Shown: positions 32,101 through 44,682, numbered from the stretch's first letter. The stretch: DNA of 64,000 nt from Portulaca oleracea (GCA_029582165.1 CM055871.1:5835501-5899500); one strand, 5' to 3'. Program-made: numbers and translations. Notes: generated from the sequence alone by a model not told the origin.

Positions 32101-35100
32101 TATTAAGCAGTAATTTTTCAGTTTTTAATCTCCCCAGTCCCCATTGTTGTCCCACAACCCCAAGTGAGACAGACAGATAGGGGAACATCATGTGCATACT
32201 GTGACAATTATTTGGGAAAATTTTCCAGGGACAAATTTATGTAAGTGATGATGACCGGTAACTAATTTTGCTTATTAGCAAGGTGGAACGTGGATTTGTG
32301 TAGGAATTTGATAACTAAATGCAAGGTAATCTACTACTCTTCTCAAGTACTACAAAATTAGAGAGATGTAGGCAACTTCCTTGCTTTTCTACTCAAACTT
32401 ATTTACACAATTCCATGCGAAAAGAGTAGGCCCATCATGACTTTGAGCACATCTATAAGCAGGTTAGTGAGTCCTCCAATTACCCATTAATTTTGGGTTA
32501 CAATTTTATTGACCATGTATACATATGCTTTGATTAATGTATACATGGGATGGATCTTTGGATCAGTGTGGCTATTATAAAAATATATACTCCGTAACTC
32601 AAATACCTCCATAAAATGGCTACATTTGTGGGGATCCTAATATTACAACGGAGCGGCTCAAAGAAAAACAAGGAAAAGAGAAAATGTTGAATTCAAAGAA
32701 ATAGTTTGTTGTACCATTTCTAAATGTTAGATTATGATGTTTCAGTTGGTTTTTTTGTTTAGCTATGTTACTGTTGTTGATGTTTTCTTTGATGTTTCAT
32801 AACGTTGTTACGATCTTTTCACTTTTTTAGGCCATGAATTATCAAAAAAATACCCCATAAAATTAATTAGTGTTGGTACACACAATGACATTTGATGAGA
32901 GGAGTTTATCTCAGTCAAGAAAAGCCACATTGTTTGGGGAAGACCCCAAGGCAACCAACAATTCATTCATAGGTAGTGGTCACCTGTAGGTTGGACCCAA
33001 ACCCCTGTAATATTGGGCGAAACATGTACTTGCAAGTAAAAAAGCAATTAAGTTTGATGTGAGCCAGAGAGAGAGAGAGAGAAAGAAAGGGAGCTAGGAG
33101 GGTTGATTTATTGTAGGAGTACGAAATACTTATTTATTTAGGCAATAAAAGGGGAATTAAAAGGCGTGATACACGGATCAATCTTATGACACATGCATGT
33201 GGGATCGCATGGAAATGTAGCACAACCCTACAACATGGGAGGCCCGAAAACCCTGATTGCTCTTTCTCTTACCCCTAGACCTAGGTGTGGCATGTATATA
33301 CTTGTAAATTTATATATAGATGGTAGTTTTGAGATAGATGGATGGAGTAATTGGTGGGATGATATGTTTGGAAACTATAATATATTCAACAAATAGTTAA
33401 TGCTAAGTTTGTAATTGAACGAGTTAGATTATATACTAAAAGAGCTATATCATTCGACGTTTAAATATTATGTCAGGATTTAAAATGAGAAAAAATGTAA
33501 AAATTATGAGTACACTACCATATCATATCGTACTTGTTTTGTCAATAAATAATTTATGTATTTAGATTTAAAAGAATGGGGCAATGCTAATAAGTTCTAC
33601 TCTTCATGTTTAGTTGATACTCCCTCCGTTCTAAATTAATTGTCATTTTGACTAATTTTGACCATTAATTATACTCACAAATTATGATGAGTTACAATAT
33701 TAAATTACCTCCATCATAATTGTTAGGAAAATATCTTTTAATAACGGTAATTTTATATTGTAACTCATTATAATGTGTGAGTAATTAACAGTCAAAATTT
33801 AGTCAAAATGACAATTAATTTAGAACGGAGGTAGTATTCTTTTGTTTCTTTTGCCATAGTAGATTAAAATTTGCTTACCTTTATATTTGGATGGCATGTC
33901 TAATATAATTTACTAAATACTTCTAAGATTCGATACATACAATCTCTATAACTGCTGTAAAATTGTGATGTATTCAGTTTGCTTTTAGGTATGAACTTAA
34001 TCCATTTATAAATATATCTATAACTACTATAAAAAGAAGGATCTATAAACTACAATTAGGAGAGATATTTTAATACAGAAAATAGATCATGAATGTTGCT
34101 TTTGACATAAGTTAAGCTAATTAAACATATACTAATAACAGGATCAGGACACAGGACCCTTTTAAACATATACTAATGACAGGATTAGTGAAAAACTTCG
34201 CTTAACAATCACATAATCCTATTGGCTGCATAACAAATGTAGTTTAATAGGTCCCCCCCAGGATGAAAACGATACGTTGAATTTGACTATGTAAAAAAAG
34301 TTGAAAATAAAAAACAGGGAAAAGATTAGAATAGTTTTACTATTTCCGCATGTTATGGCCACATAAAAGTTTTTGGGGAATGGAATTTAATTTAGCAGAG
34401 GTGGTGGTGGGTGAGATTTCTGGTAATGCGCATTAAAGAGCTGTATAACTCATCTCTCTTTCTGTGGTTTGGCAACGTTGTCCCATGTGACCCTATTCAT
34501 TCATATGAAATCTAACAACACTATCCCATGGCTGTGATAAAATGTGTTGTGGATAAGCAAAACATTGGTGGATACAAATTTATATCAGTCTTTATTCACT
34601 TCTTTAAATTGATAATCCTATCTATATATGACTCATACAAACATTTACAAGACATGTAATAATGGTTAGTAAAATCCACAAATATCGTATTTATAACGGT
34701 GTTTTTATGAAGATAGTGATGTTAAAAATCTTACACTTAAAAGAGCATGGGAGGTGGGGCGACTTACCTCTCGACCATAGAAGCAATTTCGTCTGGTTGA
34801 TCAGATACCGCTTTTTCATTCTGCAATTCAATTTCTTCGGCCCTACGGTAAGTGGTGTTTTATGAATAATAGAAGTGGCGTGAACATTGCTCAAGAGTAA
34901 TAACATTGATTAATTAAACTAATTAGATAATTGAAATCTAAGTTTACATCGCATTTCAATTAATATGTCATGTCGATTCTTACATACTTCACGATTTTGA
35001 CAACATTTTTTTATGACAATGATATTTTAGATTTTTTTTACCAGATAAACCATTTTTTTTGTAACTTAATTTTTCAACCGATTACATACGCACTATAAAT

Positions 35101-36225
35101 ATTTTTTTTTAAGAATTAAACTCAACCAAAATCAGTTGGCCAATAAATGCTATGGCCATTAAAGAGTAACAAAATGGCAGAAAGATAGACAAATCTCATC
35201 AAGTACCACATTCCCTTTGTTCAATGTCAAAAATAAAAGAAAATTAAAAAAAAAACTGAATTCACTCTGTTTCAGTCTTCAGGAGTTGGAACACTAGACA
35301 CTTGGGCAGCAGGATTTTTAAGCTTGAAATTTCAGCATAAAACACTTTTGACAATGAAATTTTAGGAGAGATTATGAAGTTTTAATTATATTTATATATT
35401 CATTAACAGTATCTATTAATATCCATAAATGATATATGCATTTATCTATAAATGATATACATAGTTATCTGTTGATATAAATATAATTAACAAACTCACG
35501 GTCTTTTCTAAAAATTTTTAGTTTAAATTTTTAATACTATAACTCCTAAATAAAAACAAAATTGAGACAATAAAGTATAAACCCCACAGGCCCAAATTCC
35601 CTCCAAATTCGAAATGACAAAACAGACCTCCTCCGACAGTGAGGGTAATTCCGTAATTGGACAAAAATCATGGACTAGTCATCAAAACTTGACACACAGC
35701 AGCGACATCGAGGTGAATTTTTTCTAAAACAAAAATAACTACCATAACTAAAATTTCGACGATCGAGATGCTCGGATCTCGATCTCAACGGCTGTGCGTA
35801 AACCAAAACAAGCTTCGGAAACTGTTCCATTACTAGTGACTGACTGACTAACCTGTACGCCATTGACGAATTCCTGAAGCTCTTCACCTGCTCCTCAATC
35901 CTGCGAACACAGCACGATCTCCATTAATACAGTTCTCCGTTGTCGAAACCGGTGTTTGTGAAGTAAATCGAGCACAATGAATAATTGCATATGAGGATAA
36001 GAGGATTCAATTCAAAATCAAACAGTAGTGGTGAAGAATGAAGTAACTTAAAGAGAGAATTTGAGGATCGGATTTAGAAGGAAATGCAGGTAGGAGTGTT
36101 TGAATGTACCTTTGGGAGTTTACTTCGTCATCATGTTGCTGTAATCCGCCATTGACAGAGGCGATGAAGAGCACAGAGATGAACAATGTGAACAGAGCAA
36201 AATGTGGCAGAGAATTTTCCGCCAT
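29148..36225 (-). CDS. Secreted pectate lyase, polysaccharide lyase family 1 (423 aa)
   Basis: Six exons on the - strand join in frame: 36110-36225, 35853-35900, 30687-31329, 30036-30139, 29805-29943 and 29148-29369. The enzyme cleaves de-esterified pectin by Ca2+-dependent beta-elimination in the cell wall. A signal peptide covers residues 1-26. Family hallmarks are CWRCDPNW (80-87), the vWiDH motif as WIDHNS (234-239), the calcium-site Asp residues in ADGLID (244-249), and RMPRCRHG (301-308) with the RxPxxR catalytic Arg motif. The C-terminus [19 protein letters not shown] is typical of plant pectate-lyase-like proteins, and the length is usual. The exon 5 acceptor was chosen at 29944 because the AG six bases downstream would delete Cys305-Arg306. 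Intron 2 is 4.5 kb and holds a Stowaway element. Confidence 0.95.
30270..30560. repeat. Worn GGGTTGGGTC-rich insert in pectate lyase intron 3
   Basis: GGTTTGGGTTGGGTC, GGTTTGGGTCGGGCC and GGGTTGATTTCGGGTCG cluster at the left, and GGGATGGGTTGGGTTTAGG at the right. This is the pattern of hAT elements with subterminal repeats. Termini are not certain. Confidence 0.4.
33620..33834. mobile_element. Stowaway MITE 3, in pectate lyase intron 2
   Basis: TA flanks CTCCCTCCGTTCTAAATTAA and TTAATTTAGAACGGAGGTAG. The inverted ends are nearly perfect over about 40 bp. Confidence 0.95.
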
Positions 36226-36229
36226 TGTT

Positions 36230-36391
36230 AGTCTATCTCTCTCTTTGCCTCTCTCTCTCTCTCTCTCTCACTCTCTCTCTATGAATTTCTCTCTGAGTAG
36301 AGAAGAATGGAATTCTTAGGTTTGTTTGCAGAGGGAGAGTGGGAAAATGGGAAGACTAGCTTGGAGAGTGAAAGCCAAGCGCCCTTTTATA
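36230..36391 (-). promoter_or_regulatory. Pectate lyase promoter: TATA box and GA-repeat leader
   Basis: On the - strand a TATAAAAG box lies at 36384-36391, about 160 bases before the start codon. The leader contains a long GAGAGA tract (36237-36290). The distance fits a transcript start near 36355. Confidence 0.75.
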
Positions 36392-36906
36392 GACGGCAAG
36401 CGAACTTTTTTTTTTAAAAAAAATGGTCTAATTAATGAGTTGCCTAGTATAGTTGCATGTTCAATTTGCCAAAAATTCTACTCTCTCCTTCAATCCTTCC
36501 CATATTTTAAAGAATTTTGAAATTAAATAATTTAAACGTGGGGACAATTTGGACACAATAAACTGAACTTAACATTTCATATTCGATTAACTATACTTAA
36601 CATCCTATTTGATTGAATGAATTTTCACTTATTTCAATTCATCGAAAAAGTGTAGTGACGAATGTGATTGCTTACATAAACTATTTACAAGGTGAAAACT
36701 AAAGAAAAAGCAACTTGATTAGCACCGCATATCACTTTTTCGATGGATTGAAATTGATGAAAGTTCATTCAATCTAATAAAATGTTAAGTATAGTTCATC
36801 GAGTGCGAAATATTAACTTCAGTTTGTCGTATTCGAATTGCCCCAAAGTTTGGATTATTTAATTCCAAAAATCCTATTTTAAATCATTGCTCCGCACAAT
36901 CTTTAG

Positions 36907-37182
36907 GCCCCGTTATTTTATGCACTGGGATCATTTGCGATTCCACAGCGCACCGCAAATTTCCATTTTCCACCACAACTTTCTATTTCCTTTTTTGTTA
37001 AAAGTGAAAACTTTTCGATTAGAAAATCAAAACTTTTACTTTATTTCCACCTACTATTATTTTTAAATTAAAATATATCAACTCACCTTACATTATTTTC
37101 ATCACAACTTTCCACGTTCTACCACAACTTTTCATATTTCACCACACCGTAACTAACTGCACTATAGAAAAAGAATGTGGCC
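36907..37182. mobile_element. PIF/Harbinger (Tourist-like) MITE, copy 1
   Basis: GGCCCCGTTATTTTATGC begins the element and an ATGTGGCC end closes it. TTA lies on both sides (36904-36906, 37183-37185). The interior carries CCGCAAATT, CACCACAACTTTCC and ACCACACCGTAAC phrases shared with the other copies. Confidence 0.8.
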
Positions 37183-37185
37183 TTA

Positions 37186-37848
37186 ATGTTTTTCTTTGAT
37201 TTATAGTTTCCCATAAAATATTTTATCTAATTACAATATAATATTTATGTAATATTAATTCTCATTATAAGTGTAACAAAAATTTACTTAATACACATTA
37301 ATTGGGGCATTCGGTTTCGGTCCATTTAAGTTTCAAAAAATATGTTTTGGCTGGAGATTTTTTTTTAATCAATCCAGGCTGGAGATCTATTTAGTAGCAA
37401 AGGCGAGGGATATAAAAGTTAACTTGCAAACAAAATGGATAATTTTGTAATTACACTAAATTTTATAGGTAATGCATATAAAATATCCTACTTTTTTGTT
37501 AGACTATTGTAAAAGAGCCGAGTCTGGTCCAAACCTATCCAGCTTGGCTCGAAGCTCGTCGAGCCTGCAAAATCGAGGCTCGCTTGGGCTCAATTCACAT
37601 TGCTTAGGCCCAAGCTAGACTTGATTCTTTTTGTTATTTTTAAAATAAAATTCTTCAAACTCAAAAAAAAAAAAGAAGTTAAGTTCTAGATTTTTACACA
37701 AATTAATCAGAAAATAACATTTTTTTAATAATAATGATATAATCAAGCAGAGCTAAATATTAGCGCTTGGGTTGCTTAGAACTTAGTTAGAATAATAAAG
37801 AAAAATATTGAATTTACGGTATAACATTAAATTTTAAACATACAAATA
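37186..37848. other. No gene; partial repeat at 37510-37630
   Basis: GAGCCGAGTCTGGTCC and GCTCGAAGCTCGTCGAGCC near 37515-37565 look like one end of a GC-rich MITE. No partner end was seen. Confidence 0.4.
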
Positions 37849-38092
37849 CTCTCTTCGTTCCATAATTTTGACTTTTACGATCTTCAATGTCACTTTTTGA
37901 TTGATAATTTCTTACATAATATGTTATTAACAACTGTCATATTATATTTTATGATAGCATTTTTTGTTACGAATCTAATGATAATAATTTTATATAACAA
38001 CTTATTGTATATAGTTACAAATTTATGGTCAAAATTTTTGAAATTTAACTGCATGATTTTCAAAGACAATAAATAATATGAAACAGAGATAG
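37849..38092. mobile_element. Stowaway MITE 4
   Basis: TA flanks a worn CTCTCTTCGTTCCATAA and ATATGAAACAGAGATAG. The interior matches copies 1, 2 and 9 (TTTTGACTTTYAYGRTCTTCAATGTCAC). Confidence 0.8.
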
Positions 38093-38660
38093 TAACATAT
38101 AATGTATCTAGCTATATATATATATATATAAAGCATAGCCTAGTTCCTACATAAATTATTTGAACAAATTGAGGAGTTCTAGAGAAAGACGTTTTGTCTT
38201 GTCTCTGGAACGAGCCCCCAAGCCAACTCAAGAAAACCTAGCCATTTGCCCCCATTTTCAAATCTAACTTTCAAATAACCATGTAATTTTTTCTATTCCA
38301 GTGTTTATAACCTCAAAGATTTCGATGAAATTCGTCCATGTGCCAAAAAAGGTTTTGGTCCAAACTAGAAATCGATCAAAATCAGTGTTTTTTTTTTCTA
38401 GCCTTGATCTTGAAAATAGCTCGGCTGCTTGGCTCAGCTCTTGTTGAGAAGGGAGTCTGTTCCAAACGGGTGTATCTGTATTGATATTTGGGGTGGTCAT
38501 AGCCACCTCAACCTTAAAAAAATTAATATTTAGTATAAGTTAGGATAAAAATTAGGAGTTATATATTTACCAAACGAATATCATAATATAATGCACACCC
38601 CTAATTCTAAGGCATGGATCCGCCACTAGTTCCAAGCTGGATCTGGATAAAATTCAGTTT
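38093..38660. other. No gene recognised
   Basis: It starts with a short (TA)n tract (38111-38130). An 80-codon open frame on the - strand (38264-38506) has no domain, and I do not call it. Confidence 0.45.
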
Positions 38661-40615
38661 TCTTGCAATTTTGAAATCCCTTTGTGTATTAATGCTTACA
38701 GTGAAATGAATATAAAGAAGTTTGAAAGAAGTCGTGGGGCAGATCAGCATCAAAATGATCTCTTAGTAACCACTCATACTTATGCTAATATGTTGCAATC
38801 CCCATTCCAATCACTCATTTTCGGCCTCCTTTTAGGTGCGTTCGTTCTGATCTTTGTCCTTAATTTCTTTATGAAATTCTAGGGTTTGAATGTATTGAAT
38901 TTATCTCGAGTTCTCAAAGCTCGTTGATAAAGGGCTCTTAGACATTCTATGTTGTTACTGGTACTGTGCCCAAATTGCTGAAAGATTGGTGCTTTCCGTT
39001 TAATAGTGTTCTAAGGTGGCTATTGTGTAACAATAACTATTATTTATTTGGACTCGAGAAGTCTGGTTTTTGTACTTTATTATAGATGTGTCTCTGAGTT
39101 GTGTTTTTATGCGTGGTCTTTGATATTTTGATACGCTAGTTACAATCGATGATGATGATATACTATATTTTCATAATTATCTGTTTTTCTTTTTTTTTTT
39201 TTTGCTAGCATCTTTGGTTGGCTTTTCTAGCTAGTTCAGCTTACCTAGTTAGTAGGTCCACATCTTGGTCAGTGGACCTTGTAAGTGGTTAGTGACAACC
39301 TTGGAGGTACTACAGGCAAGTCGTAAACATTTGATTTTTGGAGATGTTGATGATCCTGGTGGAACCCCCTTTTCAGTCAATGATGAGTTCTAAACTTAGT
39401 ATAGAAAGTAGGATGTTTCCCAGCCTAGGGGGAGTGTCACTTTTAGGTATACGTAGAACGGGTGAGTAAAGAGTTGTCCTTTGAGCTCTTAGCTCTTTAG
39501 GTACCGTTGGTAGTGCTTCTTTCTTTCGACGTTTTTCATGATGTTTAGAATGAGTTCTCGTTTCATTTCAGATAACTCCTACGTTAGGAATCCTTTTTTA
39601 AGTCGTATTGGCAACTTGAGACTTTTTATTCCGCTCTATGTGTTGGTATGTGATGTTTTCCTCATTCTGAAGTTAGCGAGCTTAAACATGATTGATGATC
39701 TAAGAAGCTTGAGTTGTATGTGGACAGACTTCTATTATGGATTCTGGTGGTTTGCCTGTTGATCTGACTTGTTGTTCATATGTTGGAGCTTCTTGGTTGT
39801 TTAGCCTTGTGAAATTCAAATTGTAATTCTGAATGTTTCTTTTGTCAGCAGTTGGGTTTTTAGGGGTGTTTGGCTACCCAACTTTTTGGGTAACTTTTAG
39901 TTTTTTTTTGGATAACTTTTAGCTTTTTGACCAAGGTTAAAAAACTATTTGAAGTGTTTGGTAAGTAACTTTTTAGACCCAATAAGCTAGTTTCCAAAAA
40001 GCTACTTGATGAAGCTTTTTACAAAAAGCTACTTTACTAAAGACTTTTTTTACAATCAGCTAACCCAAACAGCTAAAGTCAAACAGCTATAAGCTAACAG
40101 CTATCAACTACCAGTTGGTTGCCAAACATGACCTTAGTTTTCAAAGCAAAGATTACCTTCTTTGACAAATTATTCAAGGTGAGTGTGGTGGTTCCTTTTG
40201 GGTACCCCACCAAAGCAAATCATAAAAAAGAACTATGCTAGACATGGAAAGAAAAGATTGAATAAGAGTTTCTATTCTATGGATAGACAAAAAAATTCAG
40301 TGGGATCCCAACCTTCTCAAGTGAAAGAAAACAATAAGAGGAGGCTTGAAGGGGATGGAGTGATGCACGAATAGCAGCCATGTACAAACAAAACAAGGGG
40401 CATCACTTACATCGAGTGCAATTGATATGTTAGAAGGAATAACACTATTGTTAGTTCAATTTTCCTTTGTGGGTTGCGCCCAGTTTGCAGTTTGAGGGCT
40501 CGTTGCGTGTTGTTTTTCAGTGTGGAGAACACTGATTGTGTGCTTGATGGCTCTTTTTCAGAGATTTTGAATAAAATCTTGGGCTAATAACCTTAACTAT
40601 CAAAAAAAGAATGGA
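38661..40615 (+). mobile_element. Possible LINE 3' remnant
   Basis: The stretch has short, broken coding-like frames. It ends with AATAAAATC near 40574 and an oligo-A tail (TATCAAAAAAAG, 40600-40611), a usual end for plant L1-type elements. No reverse-transcriptase motif could be recognised, so the class is a guess. A MITE-like element is nested at 39861-40136. Confidence 0.3.
39861..40136. mobile_element. MITE with AGGGGTGTTTGG ends
   Basis: The left end TAGGGGTGTTTGGCTACCCAA is inverse to TTGGTTGCCAAACATGACCTTA on the right. AGCTTTTT and AAAAAGCT phrases recur inside. hAT-like ends, but no clean 8-bp duplication. Confidence 0.65.
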
Positions 40616-40713
40616 AAGACAAATTTTCTTTCAAGAATTAGGCCCCGTTCTTTTATGCGGTGAATTTGCGGTGGCGATAAGTTGCGGTGTGGTAAGTTGC
40701 GGTGAGTTGCAGT

Positions 40714-40879
40714 CATAGTTATTAAAATCCCGATCCTGATTGACGATCTTACGATTTTATGATCCAAAATCCTCGACATGATTCTACCATTTACACACGA
40801 TCCACGATCCTACATGAGCTAATTTCCGATCCTAACTTTCACATAGTTTCGAGTTAGGATCCCAATTTTAACAACCTTG
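40714..40879. mobile_element. hAT-type MITE, 'CATAGTTATTAAAATC' family, copy 1
   Basis: CATAGTTATTAAAATCCCG ... GATCCCAATTTTAACAACCTTG with a perfect 8-bp target-site duplication GTTGCAGT (40706-40713, 40880-40887). It is inserted in the Tourist-like element. Confidence 0.95.
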
Positions 40880-40963
40880 GTTGCAGTCGATTGGGGTAAG
40901 TTACGGTGGAATTAATAAATGGGTGTTGAAATATTTTTATTAGGAAATATATTAAATAATAAA

Positions 40964-41328
40964 GGGTTTTTGGCTTAAAATAATCCGAAGTCAGAGGTGA
41001 GTGACTGAAAATAATCCAAACTAACTTTTTGGCTGAAAATAATTCAAACTTTTCACCTATTTACTCTAACTAAACCAAAATTGAATTCCCGACGTCGCAA
41101 AACTGACTTGACACTCTTAAAAGTTTCAAAGATGGAGTGGGTTAATATTACTTTCAGTCGAGTACGAACTTTTCAAGGTCGCCAAGTTAGTTTTGCGACG
41201 TCGGAATTCAATTCTGGTTTAGTCAGAGTAAATAGATGAATAGTTTGGATTATTTTCAGCCAAAAAGTTAGTTTGGATTATTTTCAGCCACTTACTTCTG
41301 ACTTTGGATTATTTTGAGCTAAAAATCC
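40964..41328. mobile_element. Mutator-type foldback MITE, copy 1, 365 bp
   Basis: The long inverted arms start GGGTTTTTGGCTTAAAATAA and end TTATTTTGAGCTAAAAATCC. A perfect 9-bp duplication AATAATAAA lies at 40955-40963 and 41329-41337. It is inserted in the Tourist-like element. Sister copy at 63305-63640. Confidence 0.95.
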
Positions 41329-41545
41329 AATAATAAATAAGTTGCGGTAAATTGCAGTGGAAATAATTTTGTAGATTTTAAATAATTTTATGGATTTTGT
41401 GGAAATATATTAAATAAAAATGTAAATGTAATTTGTAGTGAGTTACGGTAAGTTGCGGTAAATTACGGTGCAGTAACTTGCGGTACCGCATAAAAGAACG
41501 GGGCCTTAGTGTTATTAAATTTGTTCAAGCTTTTCTTAAGTTCTA

Positions 41546-41780
41546 CTCCCTCCGTTTTTTTTATCAGTCTTTCACGCTTTTTGAGATCCATTTTTAATCA
41601 ACGATTTCTCACATAATATGTTTATAGAAAAATTCGATATTATACTTTTTCAATAGTACTTTTTATTACAAATCTAATGATATCAATTTTGTTTGATGAA
41701 TCATTATACAAACTAAGATATTAACAGTCAAACTTTTTAACACAATTACCTAGGCGACACTTAAAAATAAACGGAGGTAG
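41546..41780. mobile_element. Stowaway MITE 5
   Basis: TA flanks CTCCCTCCGTTTTTTT and ATAAACGGAGGTAG. Confidence 0.85.
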
Positions 41781-41888
41781 TAATTTTTAGCCTCCTTGGC
41801 TTGGCTTAGCCAAGTAAGATCGGGCAAATGTTGGAGTGGTACGGAGTACTTCTTTTGCTTGTCTAATTTGGCTTTTTGTTATGAGTTA

Positions 41889-42099
41889 CTCCCTCCGTCT
41901 CATATTAATTGACATTTTAACTAACTTATTTTGTTCCAAAATAATTGTCACTTCCTATTCTCAATACCTAATTCAATTATTTTACATTATTTATTAGAGA
42001 GAGAAAAACCAAATACAATTGATGTTTGGTAATTATTATAGTTATATATTGGTATATGTAAAAACCCCAATTCCGTCAATTAATTTGGGATGGAGGGAG
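41889..42099. mobile_element. Stowaway MITE 6
   Basis: TA flanks CTCCCTCCGTCTCATATTAA and TTAATTTGGGATGGAGGGAG. It lies 108 bp from copy 5. Confidence 0.9.
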
Positions 42100-42159
42100 T
42101 AATGCTCAATGGCTATTTTTTCCATACTTAATTTTCACGACTAATCAACTTCTCTAGTT

Positions 42160-42174
42160 GGGGGGGGGGGGGGG
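42160..42174. repeat. G15 homopolymer
   Basis: Fifteen G in a row. The length may be affected by sequencing. Confidence 0.9.
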
Positions 42175-42196
42175 ACTCGTTTCTTTCTCGAGTGAT

Positions 42197-42940
42197 TAGG
42201 GATGGCGATGGGTGGGGTTCGGGGCGGGTAGAGCCGTACCCGTACCCGTACCCATTTTTAAAATTACTACCCTTACCCTTACCCTTACCCGTATTTAGCG
42301 GGTACTAAATATTTGTACCCTTACCCGTATCCACCGGGTATGCGGGTACAACGGGTACTATTCGGGTTTACATAAAGATTAATTTTACCACCCATTTTAT
42401 ACCCATATGCACAAATTACCGGGTTGTATTCGGGTTATTTAACCACTTTTTCGAGCTTTTGGGGCTATATGATTTTTGTTGATTCTAGGCAGTACTATGC
42501 GGCAAGATTCATTGATTCTGAGCAGCCTATATGTGGGTGGCAATCTGGGCAGCAACTGAGCAACATGTTGTTGTTTCTGGGCATTCGATAAATCCTGTTG
42601 GATGTTGTACTCAATGCTCAAAATATTTGTTTCAAATTTTACATCAATAGAGGATGAAGAGGACATGCTGCGATCCATTTTTTTTTTTTTAAACCAAACA
42701 CAATCACACAAATTTTAGGTAAAGCCTCAAACGTTTGGCCTAAAACATACAATAAGCAAACTAAATTTTTTTTAAAGTATTTCAAAGTATTTGCGGGGTG
42801 GGTCGGGCCGGGTACCCACCGGGTACTACTGCACCCGCACTTTACCCGAATCTGCACTGTATTTTTAAAAAATTGTACCCTTACCCGCTTTGAAGTGTTT
42901 GGTTGAGGTGCAAGTGGTGCGAATTTTATTGTCATCCCTA
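42197..42940. mobile_element. hAT-type element, TAGGGATGGCGATGG family, 744 bp
   Basis: TAGGGATGGCGATGGGTGGGG on the left and TTGTCATCCCTA on the right. The 8-bp duplication is CGAGTGAT (42189-42196) and CCAGTGAT (42941-42948), one mismatch. The subterminal regions carry many TACCCGTACCC and CGGGTACC repeats. A CT/TTG-rich middle (42430-42720) is of unknown origin. No transposase frame. Confidence 0.9.
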
Positions 42941-43273
42941 CCAGTGATCTCACATACATTGAAAATTATTAGAACATTCTCCATCTCACTCGCTTCGCGA
43001 GATCTTTCAACTTTGGGTCGTGACTTATAAAGAAGTGGGCAACCATAACCCAAGTTTGAAGGACTATGATGCCAATGAGAAGCATCAAATCCTTTGCTAA
43101 TTATTCTCGTTAGACGTTTAAGTATGAGTGTTCTTCTGAGGAATCAAAGGTATTAAAAAATTATATGGTCCAAGAAGTACACTATCAGTTGTGAAGAACT
43201 TGTGGCGTGAGCTTGCTCAACCAGGGGGCTTTGCTTAGAAAATTTAGTTCGTTTTCAATAATAGGGATACACT

Positions 43274-43500
43274 TCAGGGTATCTTTAGTTTCAATCTTTC
43301 AAATTCATAGGTAACCCTAGTTTACCAAAATTTACTAGTTTTTGCTTAAATTTACCAAAATTTATTAAAAATTACCAAAGTTAAAGCAACAAAAAAATTA
43401 ATTTTGATATATTAGCGTAAATTTTTCAAAAGTTACCAAAAATTACTAAAATTTAACTTTTACCCAATTTTTTTTTACCCATGAATTTGACAGACCCTAA
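43274..43500. mobile_element. 'TTTACCAAAATTTA' element, copy 1
   Basis: The left CAGGGTATCTTTAG...AAATTCATAGGTAA is inverse to TTTACCCATGAATTTGACAGACCCTAA on the right. The interior is a degenerate run of TTACCAAAA units. Sister copy at 49284-49492. Confidence 0.65.
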
Positions 43501-43860
43501 TATGTGTATTTTTTCCCGCTCATTAGAAGTAGTTCGGCTTAGTTCTAAATGGATGAACGAGGTAGGTACCACTCCTAGATAGGAGGTATCGAACATCTAG
43601 TTGGTCTCTCCCTCCCACTTTACTCTATAAAAGGAGGACTAACCCAACTCACTTACCTTGTTTAAATAAAATGAAAAATTGGATTATGATGGTTCTTACT
43701 TTCAACATTTGTATGTCAAAACTCTCTACTTTTTTTTAAATTTGGCGAGGCGCCCCGAGTCAAAGGGTGATTACTTGGTGTAAATCTGACACCGAGATTC
43801 CAGTTCTCTCTCTTCTCCATGTTTTTATGCTTTGAGTATATACAAGTATATAATTATATT
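43501..43860 (+). mobile_element. LTR-like fragment
   Basis: A TCTATAAAAGGAGGAC box (43624) is followed by AAATAAAATG (43666) and later a GGCGAGGCGCCCCGAG stretch (43743). This order is that of promoter, poly-A signal and primer region in an LTR. No termini or partner were found. Confidence 0.25.
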
Positions 43861-44334
43861 ATTAATAATGAACAACTCATTATATACAAGTACAATAATC
43901 ATATTTGAAACATGTTGCATCAACATGTAATAAATTGCGGACAAGTCACATGAGAGGGGAACCACTCCTTATCCATGTCATATTTTAAGCATATAAAAAA
44001 TACTTCCATGTTAGAAATAAGCCGTACGCCATGTGGGAGGGTAGACAGGTGTCCGCAAAGTACAGTTGTGTAACCTTCTTATCCATAAGTGCCTAAAGCT
44101 GAAAAAAGCTGTCAGTGTGCTCCAATCACCGGTTCTTCCGGTCAATCTATTCCCCTACGGCCGTACCTATCCAATCATCGGCTCATTGAATTGTAGCTAA
44201 TTCAATTTTTGCATCATTCGTCTTGTTGAAATATATGTATTTTAATACCAAAAGATATTCAAAATTCTAGTAAATAAATTAAGCAGGTCTATAAATCTTC
44301 TTATACATGTTTATGCTGGTATATGTATATTAGC
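43861..44334. other. No recognisable feature
   Basis: AT-rich intergenic DNA. No gene and no clear repeat end was seen. Confidence 0.5.
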
Positions 44335-44582
44335 GCTAATAAAATTTTGGATTCCGGTAAATTCAGTTAATGTTAAAATTCGAACGAGAAGTTAATGTCC
44401 GCATTCGTTTTTTTATAAGACAATTAAGACGAAACTGAACTTTTTGTCAAAATTAAGTTAGAACAATAGAAAATGAGAAATATTGTGTCCAAATTGCTCA
44501 AATCACGTTCGTAAAAAATCTGGATCTTTTTCAATTGAACGTATTCGAATATTTGGATCGCGTAGAATTTAGCAGATGCTAA
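44335..44582 (-). mobile_element. 'CAAAATTTTGTCCGAC' element, copy 4 (inverse)
   Basis: Phrases such as GAACGAGAAGTTAATGTCCG and GAACAATAGAAAATGAGAAAT match the inverse of copy 2 in order. It is worn and somewhat shortened. Confidence 0.6.
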
Positions 44583-44682
44583 TATAAACTGTCCTCATAT
44601 GAACATCAAGTGTTTAAATTTTTTAGTTGAAAATGTTACAAAATCCTTTTCTAATTTTGTATGAATGGAAACAATTGAAATT

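Larger units (their letters stand above)
40639..41508. mobile_element. Tourist-like MITE, copy 2, broken by two nested elements
   Basis: The outer element begins GGCCCCGTTCTTTTATGCGGT (40641) and ends ACCGCATAAAAGAACGGGGCC (41506), a 21-bp perfect inverted end, flanked by TTA on both sides. Removing the nested elements at 40714-40879 and 40964-41328 leaves a unit of about 320 bp with GCGGTAAGTTGCGGT phrases. Confidence 0.95.

Noticed and set aside
34640..34910. Overlapping open frames on both strands in pectate lyase intron 2
   Set aside because: No recognisable domain on either strand, and located within an intron of a confirmed gene.
38264..38506. 80-codon open frame on the - strand starting MAMTTPNINTDTPVW
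   Set aside because: It looks protein-like at the start, but no family, no upstream TATA and no splice continuation could be supported.
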